Both the position numbers and the translations under genes were made by a program. Below the pieces are notes generated by a model that did not search any database, was not told the origin of the DNA, and was given only the letters and a program-made list of their open reading frames with translations. A stretch of DNA of 64,000 nt from positions 1,550,001-1,614,000 of the forward strand of contig NZ_CP035913.1 of NCBI RefSeq assembly GCF_004209755.1, written 5' to 3'. Each line of letters starts with the position of its first letter. Position 1 is the first letter of the stretch. This DNA comes from Pseudoduganella lutea. Lineage in GTDB: Bacteria; Pseudomonadota; Gammaproteobacteria; Burkholderiales; Burkholderiaceae_D. This document shows positions 54,001-60,928 of the stretch, piece after piece.

Positions 54001-54404
54001 GCCGGGCCCCGCGCGCCTTCCTGCTGATGGCCGGCTCCACGAACCACATGCAAAGCCGCATCGACAATGGCGAGATCGTGGTGACCTACACGGACGGCAC
54101 CGCGGCCCGCACGCCGCTGCGCAACCCGGACAACTGGTGGCCGATCGAGCGCGACTACTTCCTGGACGATTACCAGTTCCGGCTGTGCGGGACACTGCCC
54201 GTGCGCGTGGACCTGCAATCGGCCCGGGTGCACGTGCCCGACCCGGCCACCTTCAAGGGCACGGCCCGCGAAGCCATCGACGGCGGCGCGGCCACCGTGC
54301 TGACAGTGCCGCTCGATGCCGGCAAGACGCTGCAAAGCGTGACGGTGCGCGCGCTGGCCAACGACGTGGTCATCGGCCTGATGGGCCTGACGCTGGACAA
54401 GTGA
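51039..54404 (+). CDS. Large secreted DUF4450-like protein, putative glycosidase
   Basis: A 1121-residue exported protein. Signal peptide MSIRFAISLACLLAGVHWAP ends near Ala26. An N-terminal beta-sandwich (LERPLRYRPEGADFVIDDGR) precedes an (alpha/alpha)6-barrel-like region, about 330-740: NAAMGALNVAADAVWDDTQQ, GPYALDALGWHDRF, HYDMNIGFVDAVMRHLLWTG, ASDDLFYNGGGATHTTAYNA, LPTSDWMPYTWSINNV. A C-terminal beta-domain pair follows. The layout resembles six-hairpin glycoside hydrolases, and the family name as I recall is DUF4450. The substrate is unknown. Its first residues lack a strong ribosome-binding site. Divergent from the acyltransferase gene. Confidence 0.88.
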   Translation: MSIRFAISLACLLAGVHWAPDAAHAAQPYKPEAPSLAPNLQGRLERPLRYRPEGADFVIDDGREFFNRPLYGGNTAFRVDGGDRPEFALYLPGRGGNLRLGVRTAASTLWLHEARSVQARYRPGELHYEIADAALGATGRLKVAAVAYAATEGLAVEVRGEGLPADAELVFAFGPGNGQRGRRDGDIGTERVPIGEYFQFTPAFARGAKFDMTGNGFTVVTPKATISATASLPAQMGKADASQWNALPALLSSRAASDEHVAVGRVPLGTQPVHLALQVTAREQPKEGARELSVYREAGASAETKRPQALLPRFAPAELPQRFADATRHFAQLRNQVRIDTPDPYLNAAMGALNVAADAVWDDTQQAIMHGAVAWRSRLLGWRGPYALDALGWHDRFRRNADGWTVQQNTTPVSTKVPPPEQATNLARNRAGMHTNGNLTQSHYDMNIGFVDAVMRHLLWTGDMDYARAVWPVLERHLAWERRLFRREFGPSKLPLYDAYAAIWASDDLFYNGGGATHTTAYNAWHNAMAARITTMIGKDPAPYEAEAQAIHHAMREQLWMPERGAFAEYRDALGQQLLHPSYAVWSFYHTLDSRVPTRFEAARMAADLDRHLRPIPVRGPGVPADRPYAVLPTSDWMPYTWSINNVVMSENLHTALAYWQAGRAETAFTLAKGALLASLYMGISPGNIGSMNYLDVYRRESQRDFADGSGVMSRALVEGLFGVQPDALAGVLTVRPGLPRAWHHARLDHPDVGVAYRRDGNRETWQISQNGKRFRQLSLQVPARAGKVAGVTVDGKPARWQAEADAVDTPRLLVDVPLGAAAKIDIAWRGETIHGDRAAPAGPEPREGFTQVRQGDFTWWRPAARPAPETACTLEGPGWTAGPPVRPRHVDLAGAFNDRVTELFKPFKYLSPRSPHVTLALPAQGAGAWAGHVNDLPRLDDAGLRALGGTLRLPNGLTFATPASGANVVFTSQWDNYPRAVTVPLSGRAPRAFLLMAGSTNHMQSRIDNGEIVVTYTDGTAARTPLRNPDNWWPIERDYFLDDYQFRLCGTLPVRVDLQSARVHVPDPATFKGTAREAIDGGAATVLTVPLDAGKTLQSVTVRALANDVVIGLMGLTLDK

Positions 54405-54852
54405 TGCCCGCCCGCCTGGTACGCCTGCCCGCTTGATACGCCCGCCCGGCTGGTGTCTGACACTATTTTTCGGACGCTTCACCCGGAAAATAGTGTCAGA
54501 CACCGGTTTTCGCCTGCTCTTGCCGACACATCAGCCGAAAACCGGAGTCCGGCACCGAAAAGCCGGTGTCCGACACCAGGCTGCCTGCGCCGCTGGCACC
54601 GCCACCGCCACAATCCCATTCACTTTCCCTGATCCCGCCCCCTGTCCCGCCAGCGCCCTGCCCCTCCCGGCACGGCCCAAGCCGTGGGAATAACAAGTCC
54701 CTCGTTACAAATCGCGCCGCAGACCACACTTGGCACGCCGGCTTGATGCGAATTATCAACAAATATATTTCTTCTATATATTTTTGATTGCCGCCCATCC
54801 ATATCGGTCGCTATGATCTTTTTTTTATTTTCTTAAAGAAAGAATCATTATC
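54405..54852. other. Gene-free interval with palindromes and an AT-rich promoter-like end (448 bases)
   Basis: The first half carries the GTGTCnGACAC-class palindromes described separately. 54590-54720 is GC-rich with no gene. From 54740 the DNA becomes strongly AT-rich (aaatatatttcttctatatatt), likely the promoter of the lipoprotein gene at 54853. An ORF in this stretch (54433-54693) has no protein-like features. Confidence 0.6.
54453..54576. repeat. GTGTCnGACAC-class palindrome cluster
   Basis: Cores at 54453-54463 (GTGTCTGACAC), 54493-54503 (GTGTCAGACAC, inverted) and 54566-54576 (GTGTCCGACAC). The first two are flanked by complementary ATTTTTC / GAAAAT arms, making one hairpin of about 50 bases. 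The block lies after the DUF4450-like gene and probably ends its transcript. Confidence 0.87.
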
Positions 54853-55350
54853 ATGAAGAACGCAATCATTGGCGGTTTTGTGGCCGTGGCACTGTCCGGC
54901 TGCGCCAGCATCATGGCGGGCAGCACCCAGCCGATCAGCATCCAGAGCGTTCCCGAAGGCGCCACCGTTTCGGTCACCAACCGCGCCGGCCAGAAAATCC
55001 ACACGGGCGTCACACCGGTCACGCTCACACTCAATCGTGGCGCGGGCTATTTCAAATCGGAAGTCTATAAAGTGGTCGTCAAAAAAGATGGTTTCCGCGA
55101 CCGCGAGCTCACGCTCAACAGCAATGTCAATGGCTGGTATATCGCCAATATCGTATTTGGCGGCCTGATCGGCATGGTGGCCGTGGATCCAGCCACCGGG
55201 GCAATGTATTCGTTCCCTGAATCGGTGACCGCGACCCTGGACGCGGGCGAGGAAAAAGTGGCGGGCGCGGCACCGTTGAAGATCGTGTCCACGACCGAAC
55301 TGTCCGCCGAAGTGATGCAGCAGGCCCGCCTCGTTGGCGGCCTTCAGTAA
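54853..55350 (+). CDS. PEGA-like lipoprotein
   Basis: A 165-residue protein with signal MKNAIIGGFVAVALSG and lipobox LSGC (Cys17). It reads SIMAGSTQPISIQSVPEGAT, then VSVTNRAGQKIHTGVTPVTL and a YKVVVKKDGFRDRELTLNSN strand, a PEGA-type domain, and a hydrophobic glycine-rich stretch (WYIANIVFGGLIGMVAVDPA). It is an envelope-anchored protein of unknown role. A very AT-rich upstream region likely forms the promoter. Confidence 0.83.
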   Translation: MKNAIIGGFVAVALSGCASIMAGSTQPISIQSVPEGATVSVTNRAGQKIHTGVTPVTLTLNRGAGYFKSEVYKVVVKKDGFRDRELTLNSNVNGWYIANIVFGGLIGMVAVDPATGAMYSFPESVTATLDAGEEKVAGAAPLKIVSTTELSAEVMQQARLVGGLQ

Positions 55351-55484
55351 CAGCATCGCCAGCAGCAACGCCATGTGTGCGTTCCCTGCGACACCCATAC
55401 AACGGGGTATCGCACCACCAAGGTGCATGGTGTAAGCTGACCGCGGTAAACGCTGAGATATCCGCGCGAAAGGTCGGCACCCGC

Positions 55485-55928
55485 ATGAAGATCGTTCCCT
55501 GTAGCTCCACCGCGCAGGAAGGCTGGCTGGCCCTCCGGCAGGCCCTGTGGCCCGTCGGTCCGCCGGCCGAGCACCTGCTTGAAATGCAGGCCCTGCTCGA
55601 CGAGCCGGGCCGATTTGTGCAGTACATGGCCTACGAGGCGGACGGCACGCCGGCCGGCTTCGTGGAAGCGGCGCTGCGCACCGACTACGTGAACGGCACG
55701 GATAAATCGCCGGTCGCCTTCCTGGAAGGCCTCTACGTGGCGCCCCAGTCCCGCCGCAACGGGGTGGCTACCTTGCTGGTGGCCACCATCGTCGCGTGGG
55801 CGCAGGCGGTGGGCTGCGAGGAACTGGCCGCCGATGCCCTGCTGGACAACGAAGCCAGCCAGGCGATGCATCGCGCGCTGGGTTTCGAGGAAACCGAGCG
55901 GGTGGTGTTCTTCCGCAAGCTGATCTGA
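55485..55928 (+). CDS. aac(6')-I: Aminoglycoside 6'-N-acetyltransferase, AAC(6')-I type
   Basis: A 147-residue GNAT enzyme that transfers acetyl to the 6'-amino group of aminoglycosides. MKIVPCSSTAQEGWLALRQA...LW, RTDYVNGTDKSPVAFLEGLY (residues 65-84), RRNGVATLLV (90-99), DALLDNEASQAMHRALGFEE (117-136) and TERVVFF match the AAC(6')-Ig/Ij/Ik group well known from Acinetobacter chromosomes. There is no signal peptide or mobile element beside it, so it looks chromosomal. The ATG at 55485 is favoured. The frame opens at 55377, but that part is intergenic. Confidence 0.9.
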   Translation: MKIVPCSSTAQEGWLALRQALWPVGPPAEHLLEMQALLDEPGRFVQYMAYEADGTPAGFVEAALRTDYVNGTDKSPVAFLEGLYVAPQSRRNGVATLLVATIVAWAQAVGCEELAADALLDNEASQAMHRALGFEETERVVFFRKLI

Positions 55929-56016
55929 CGGCCCAGTCCGCCGCGCTGTCCGCCGCACCACCCGCGGGTGTATCCTCCCGTCCTGTTTTCAGCAACCATG
56001 GACGAAAGCCATCCGC

Positions 56017-56769
56017 ATGAGTAGCCCAATCTCCGCTTCCCCCGCTCCCGTTTCCCCTGCATCTCCCACCTCCGCCGCCGCCACGGAGGTCCGCTGGGGC
56101 CTGGCGATCGACACCGAACGCTGCATCGGCTGCCATGCCTGTTCCGTGGCCTGCAAGGTCGAGAATTCCGTGTACCTTGGCGCGTTCCGCACGAAAGTGT
56201 ATTACCACGACTACCGCGGCAAGGATGCCGTGGGAAAGAGCACGATGCGGCGCGCCTTCCTGCCCACGCTGTGCATGCAGTGCGAGGACGCGCCCTGCCT
56301 CACCGCCTGCCCCACCGAATCGATCCGGCGCGACGCAGACGGCGTGGTGCGCATCGACACGGAAAGCTGCGACCGCTCGCGCGACTGCATCAGCGCCTGC
56401 CCGTATGGCGCGATCCACATCGACCCGGTGGCCCAGGTGGCCGACAAGTGCGACCTGTGCAGCCACCGCCTGGAGGCGGGCATGCAGCCGGCCTGCGTGG
56501 AGGCCTGCCCTACCGAGGTCCTCGTGTTCGGCAACGAGAACGATCCGGCCAGCGCCATCAGCCGCTTCCGCGCGCGCCACCAGGCCGAGCTCACGGTGCT
56601 GAAGGCCGAGGAAAAGACGCGCCCCGCCGTGCACTACCGCGGCATCGGCAGCGTGGTGCCGCGCGCCATGGAACGCAAGCTCCCCAAGGGCCGTAACCAT
56701 GATCCGTTCACGTACGAGGTCGACACCTGGTCCGAACTGCGCGCCGATTACGGCACGGGGAGCAAATGA
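56017..56769 (+). CDS. 4Fe-4S ferredoxin-type electron-transfer subunit (DmsB/PhsB family)
   Basis: A 250-residue iron-sulphur subunit for the molybdoenzyme in the next gene. Cluster motifs: CIGCHACSVAC (36-46), CMQCEDAPC...C (86-98), CDRSRDCISAC (118-128) and CDLCSHRLEAGMQPACVEAC (145-164). In the third motif the expected second Cys is Ser121, so one cluster has an altered ligand. A long Pro/Ser N-terminal extension (1-25) is unusual. The stop overlaps the next start (ATGA), so they are coupled. No NrfD-type membrane partner is visible. Confidence 0.92.
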   Translation: MSSPISASPAPVSPASPTSAAATEVRWGLAIDTERCIGCHACSVACKVENSVYLGAFRTKVYYHDYRGKDAVGKSTMRRAFLPTLCMQCEDAPCLTACPTESIRRDADGVVRIDTESCDRSRDCISACPYGAIHIDPVAQVADKCDLCSHRLEAGMQPACVEACPTEVLVFGNENDPASAISRFRARHQAELTVLKAEEKTRPAVHYRGIGSVVPRAMERKLPKGRNHDPFTYEVDTWSELRADYGTGSK

Positions 56770-59423
56770 TGGAACGCCGCCAGTTCATCAAGTCGGGCAT
56801 GGGTGCTCTCGCCACCCTCGCCGTCGGCGAAACCATCCTGCTCACCGCCACCGAGGCTTCCGCGGCGGTCACCGAGCCGTTGAACTACGCGCCCGCCGCT
56901 GACGGCACGCTGCAGAAGGTGCGCCCGGACTACAGCAAGGCGAAGTCCGTCAAGAGCGTGTGCCTGAACTGCTCCACCGTGTGCGGCATCGAAGGCTTCG
57001 TGCAGGACGGCCGCGTGGTCAAGATCCGCGGCAACCCGCTCGACCCGAACCTGGGCAGCTTCATGACGTGCGCGAAAGGCCAGAGCGGCCCCACGATCAA
57101 CAGTTATCCGGAGCGCCTAATATATCCGATGAAGCGCGTGGGCAAGCGCGGCGAAGGGCTGTGGAAGCGCATCACGTGGGACGAGGCCTATGCCGAGATG
57201 GCCACGCGCATCCAGCGCTGCATCGACGACGGCCATCCGGAACGCGTGGCGATCCACCAGGGCCGCTCGCGCTATGAATCGGAAACGTCGCGCTTCCTGA
57301 ACGCGATCGGCTCGCCCGTGCTGCTGAACCACCGCGCGCTGTGCTCGTCGAACAAGCGCGCCGCCAACTACGTGAGCCTGGGCGAAACGGACTGGGAATC
57401 GATCGATGCGGAACGCTGCCGCTACTTCCTCAACTTCGGCGCCAATTTCTTCGAGGCGCACCAGGGTGGCCTGCACCTGGTCAAGCGGGTGACGAAGGCG
57501 CGCTTCGACCATGGCGCCAAGCTGGTCACGTTCGACGTGCGCCTGTCCAACACGGCGGGCCGCAGCGACGAATGGTTCCAGCCCTTCCCCGGCACCGAGG
57601 GGGCGATCGCGCTGGCGATGGCGCACGTGATCCTGCGCGACAACCTGCACGACCGCGATTTCATGGCCGATTTCGTGCAGCCGGGGGAAAAGCAGCTGCG
57701 CACCTGGCTTGCCGGCTACACGCCCGCCTGGGCACAGAAGCTTTCCGGCGTGCCCGCCAGGGACATCGAACGGCTCGCCACCGAATTCGCCGCCGCGAAG
57801 CCGGCGGTGGCGGCCTTCACGAACCGCGGCACGGGCGCCCACTACAACGGCTTCAATGCCGAGCGCGCGGTCGTCATGCTGAACGCGCTCGTCGGTGCCA
57901 TCGGCGTGCCGGGCGGTTATTGCTATGGCCTGGACGAGAAGCTGTCGCCGGGCCGCTATCCGGCGCCGCAGCCGGCGCCGCCGAAGGTCACGATCCGCAC
58001 CGACCTGGAAGACCCGCCCGAATGGCCGCTGGCGAACCGCTGGCAAAAGATGAAGGTGGGCCAGGTGGTCTATGACTACCTGAAGCAGGGCCGCGCGCGC
58101 CTGGACGTGTACATCAGCTACACGATCGTTTCGCCGATGACGTGGCCCGAAGGCCGCGCCACCGCCACCGAGGTGCTGTGCGACGAAAAGCTCATTCCGT
58201 TCCATGCCTGCTCGGACATCATCTATTCCGAGATGGCGCACTACGCCGACCTGATCCTGCCGGATGCCACGTACCTGGAACGGTGGGGCATGGACATCCG
58301 CAATAACCTCGAACTGCAGCACTACGTGATGCTGCGCCAGCCGATGGTGCCGCCGCCGGGCGAAACGGTGTCGTTCCCGGACGTGCTGTTCAACATCGGC
58401 AAGCGCCTCGGCCCCGCGCAGGCGAAATACTTCGCCTTCGGCACGCACGAGGACTACGTGCGCGAACAGTGTTCGAAGCTGCCCCGCACGGGCCCGGACG
58501 GCAAGCAGTTCGCCAGCGGCTTCGACTACATGAAGCACTACGGCGTGCACGTGGACACGAGCCAGCCCAAGGCTTACCACGTCTACCGCCGCCAGCTCGA
58601 TGCCGCGCAGCTGGCCGGCACCCGCGTGGACGAAGCGACGGGCTGCATCATGAAGGCCGACAAACCGGGCGGCAAGGAACGCGCCATCGGCCTGGTGGTG
58701 CGCGGCCAGCCGCTGCGCGGGTTCGCCACGCCATCGCGCCGCTTCGAGATCCACGCGCCGGAAGTGGCGCAGGTGGCCGCCACCGCCGGCATGAAGGATG
58801 ATGGCATGCCCGCCTTCCACCCCGTGCCCGGCCTGGAGAGGCTGCCGCGCGACCGCTTCGTGCTCACGTCGTTCAAGTGGAACGTTCACACGCAAGGGCG
58901 CACCGCATCGCAGAAATACCTGGCCGAGATCGTGCACGACAACCCCATGTGGATCCACCCGTCGGTCGCCGCGCGCATCGGCGCGAAGTCGGGCGACATG
59001 GTGGAGCTGACGACCTACCGGCCCCGCTCGGGCACTGTCGGGGACCAGGCGTTCAAGGCTTCGGCCACGGGCAAGGAAGAGGTGGTCGGGCGCGCCCGCA
59101 TCCGCGTGTTCGTGACCGAGGGCATTCACCCGAAGGTGCTGGCCGTGTCGAATTCACTGGGCTGGAAGTTCGGCGGCCGTTCTACGCAGGGCCGCTCCGG
59201 CGATCGCGATGCCTTGCTGGATGCGTCCGGCCAGGGCGGCGTGCGCCCTGCCCTGTCGACCGCACCGGCCACCGACGATCTGCGCAACGGCGTATGGTGG
59301 GACGAGCGGCGCGGCGGGCGCGGCAACGGCGTGAACATCAATGCCATCCTGCCCGTGAATCCGGGGCCGCTGGTGGGGATGCAGGCGTGGTTCGATACGG
59401 TGTGCAGCGTGCGCAAGGTGTGA
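56766..59423 (+). CDS. Tat-exported molybdopterin oxidoreductase (DMSO reductase family)
   Basis: An 885-residue catalytic subunit. Tat signal MMERRQFIKSGMGALATLAV with the twin arginine at 4-5. The [4Fe-4S] site is C66, C69, C73 and C102 (CLNCSTVC...TCAKGQSG). LNHRALCSSNKRAANY has Cys193 as a candidate molybdenum ligand, as in PhsA/PsrA/TtrA and arsenate or selenate enzymes. The cofactor-binding C-terminal domain is present (FVLTSFKWNVHTQGRTASQK). No NrfD membrane anchor follows. The substrate (polysulphide, thiosulphate, tetrathionate or an oxyanion) cannot be told. Confidence 0.92.
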   Translation: MMERRQFIKSGMGALATLAVGETILLTATEASAAVTEPLNYAPAADGTLQKVRPDYSKAKSVKSVCLNCSTVCGIEGFVQDGRVVKIRGNPLDPNLGSFMTCAKGQSGPTINSYPERLIYPMKRVGKRGEGLWKRITWDEAYAEMATRIQRCIDDGHPERVAIHQGRSRYESETSRFLNAIGSPVLLNHRALCSSNKRAANYVSLGETDWESIDAERCRYFLNFGANFFEAHQGGLHLVKRVTKARFDHGAKLVTFDVRLSNTAGRSDEWFQPFPGTEGAIALAMAHVILRDNLHDRDFMADFVQPGEKQLRTWLAGYTPAWAQKLSGVPARDIERLATEFAAAKPAVAAFTNRGTGAHYNGFNAERAVVMLNALVGAIGVPGGYCYGLDEKLSPGRYPAPQPAPPKVTIRTDLEDPPEWPLANRWQKMKVGQVVYDYLKQGRARLDVYISYTIVSPMTWPEGRATATEVLCDEKLIPFHACSDIIYSEMAHYADLILPDATYLERWGMDIRNNLELQHYVMLRQPMVPPPGETVSFPDVLFNIGKRLGPAQAKYFAFGTHEDYVREQCSKLPRTGPDGKQFASGFDYMKHYGVHVDTSQPKAYHVYRRQLDAAQLAGTRVDEATGCIMKADKPGGKERAIGLVVRGQPLRGFATPSRRFEIHAPEVAQVAATAGMKDDGMPAFHPVPGLERLPRDRFVLTSFKWNVHTQGRTASQKYLAEIVHDNPMWIHPSVAARIGAKSGDMVELTTYRPRSGTVGDQAFKASATGKEEVVGRARIRVFVTEGIHPKVLAVSNSLGWKFGGRSTQGRSGDRDALLDASGQGGVRPALSTAPATDDLRNGVWWDERRGGRGNGVNINAILPVNPGPLVGMQAWFDTVCSVRKV

Positions 59424-59428
59424 TGGAC

Positions 59429-59451
59429 GGGGCGCCACCCTGTGGCGCCCC
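59429..59451. other. Hairpin after the molybdoenzyme gene
   Basis: GGGGCGCCAC (59429-59438) pairs with GTGGCGCCCC (59442-59451) around CCT, a stable stem with no T run. It may be a weak terminator or stabilise the 3' end before the sigma-factor gene. Confidence 0.5.
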
Positions 59452-59559
59452 GGCGAAGGCCCCCTCCCGTGGCTATTGCAAATAAGATATCATCCTCCCG
59501 CAGCGTTACGGCGGCGCATTCCGCCGCCTTCCATTCCCAGCCACGCCAGCCGTCACCGA

Positions 59560-60120
59560 ATGTCCCTCCAAACGGCCCTGCAATCGACGGAAACAAAGCT
59601 GAACACCCTGATCGTGAAGGGCATGGCAGGCGATGAGGGCGCGTACCGGGCCTTCCTGCAGCTGGCCGCCACGCACCTGCGCGCGTTCCTCCGGCGCCGC
59701 ATGCAGAAATGGCCGGACGAGGTGGAAGACCTCGTCCAGGAATCGCTGCTCGCGATCCACAACCAGCGCCACACGTATGACCCGGCGGCACCGCTAACAT
59801 CCTGGATGTATGCGATCACGAAGTACAAGCTGATAGACTGGATGCGCCGGCATGCCCGCCAGGAAGCGCTCAACGATCCGCTCGGCGACGAGCATGAACT
59901 GTTTTCCAGCGCGGCAGCGGATGCGGCGGATGCGGGCCGCGACCTGGACAAGGTGCTGACGCTGCTGCCCGAACAGCAGCGCGCGGCCATCCTGCACACG
60001 AAGGTGGACGGGTGGTCGGTGCGGGAAACGGCCACCGCACTGCGTATCTCGGAAGCGAGCGTGAAGGTGGCGGTGCACCGGGGCTTGAAGGCGCTCGCGG
60101 AAAAACTACGGATGAAATGA
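59560..60120 (+). CDS. sigF: ECF sigma factor, SigF-type
   Basis: A 186-residue sigma-70 family factor. Region 2 includes RMQKWPDEVEDLVQESLLAI and YDPAAPLTSWMYAITKYKLI; region 4 is LPEQQRAAILHTKVDGWSVR then TALRISEASVKVAVHRGLKA. A membrane anti-sigma gene overlaps its 3' end. This sigma / NrsF arrangement is the SigF system of Caulobacter and relatives, which responds to heavy metals. The ATG at 59560 is chosen for domain fit (MSLQTALQSTETKLNTLIVK). A short AT-rich stretch upstream (about 59478-59490) lacks a clear promoter match. Confidence 0.9.
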   Translation: MSLQTALQSTETKLNTLIVKGMAGDEGAYRAFLQLAATHLRAFLRRRMQKWPDEVEDLVQESLLAIHNQRHTYDPAAPLTSWMYAITKYKLIDWMRRHARQEALNDPLGDEHELFSSAAADAADAGRDLDKVLTLLPEQQRAAILHTKVDGWSVRETATALRISEASVKVAVHRGLKALAEKLRMK

Positions 60121-60755
60121 TGAAAACCGACGATTTCATTACGATGCTGGCCAAGGATGGCACGGTGCGCCGGCGCCCATTCCTCGTCACCTGGTCGCCC
60201 GTGGCCGTGGCCATGGTGCTGAGCGCGGTGCTGATGGCAGTCACGCTGGGTGTGCGCCCGCACCTGGAACAGTGGGCCGGCGCACCGCTCTTCTGGCTCA
60301 AGTGCGGCTTCGTTGCCGCGCTCGCCGCCGCCGGCCTGCGCGCGGTGCGCATCGCGGCCATTCCCGGAGCGCGCTTCGGCACCCTGCCCTGGCTGCTGGC
60401 GGCCCCCGTGGTGCTGATGGCGATCGCCGCCGTGGCCACGCTGCTCGCCACCGATACCGGCGCCCGCGCACAGCAGTTCTGGGGCAGCACGTGGCGCACG
60501 TGCCCCCTGCTGATCGCGCTGCTGGCGCTGCCGATCTTCGCGGCCCTGCTGCACGTGATGCGCGGGCTCGCGCCCACCCGGCCCAGGCTTGCCGGCGCCA
60601 TGGCCGGGTTCGCGGCCGGCGCCACGGCGGCCCTGCTGTACTGCCTGCACTGCCCGGAACTGGCGCCAAGCTTCGTGGCATTCTGGTACCTGCTCGGCAT
60701 GCTGATTCCCACCGCGGCAGGCGCGCTGGCCGGCCGCGCGGTGCTGGCCTGGTAG
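60117..60755 (+). CDS. nrsF: NrsF-type anti-sigma membrane protein (DUF1109)
   Basis: A 212-residue inner-membrane protein with six hydrophobic segments. The N-terminal cytoplasmic part (MMKTDDFITMLAKDGTVRRR) should hold the sigma factor. Cys129 (TWRTCPLLI) and Cys179 (CLHCPELAP) lie where NrsF of Caulobacter has its two functional cysteines (131 and 181 as I recall), suggesting the metal or redox sensing is kept; Cys176 is additional. It overlaps the sigma gene by 4 bases (ATGA). No RseA-like zinc motif. Confidence 0.9.
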   Translation: MMKTDDFITMLAKDGTVRRRPFLVTWSPVAVAMVLSAVLMAVTLGVRPHLEQWAGAPLFWLKCGFVAALAAAGLRAVRIAAIPGARFGTLPWLLAAPVVLMAIAAVATLLATDTGARAQQFWGSTWRTCPLLIALLALPIFAALLHVMRGLAPTRPRLAGAMAGFAAGATAALLYCLHCPELAPSFVAFWYLLGMLIPTAAGALAGRAVLAW

Positions 60756-60805
60756 GCGCTTTTTTCGTTTTCTCCCGCTTCAAACAAATTTATTTGCATT
60801 CCCTT

Positions 60806-60831
60806 GTAACCAATCGGTGCGTGCCGGCGAA
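60806..60831 (+). promoter_or_regulatory. Candidate SigF-type promoter before the spondin-domain gene
   Basis: GTAACC (60806-60811), a spacer of exactly 16 bases, and CGAA (60828-60831). This equals the consensus I recall for SigF promoters in Caulobacter. It lies 98 bases before the ATG of the spondin-domain gene and just after the nrsF gene, so the sigma factor at 59560 probably reads this gene. Confidence 0.7.
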
Positions 60832-60928
60832 TTCACTTGCGTCGGCAGCGTTCCCGTATCCGGGTGCGGCCGGCAGCAACAGCTCCGTCAACCCGCCGAT
60901 ACCCGGCACCGCCATGCAAAGGAATGTC

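Noticed and set aside
51795..54503. 902-residue frame antisense to the DUF4450-like gene
   Set aside because: Composition is Arg/His/Val/Gly-rich and has no domain. The opposite frame has a signal peptide and conserved-looking core.
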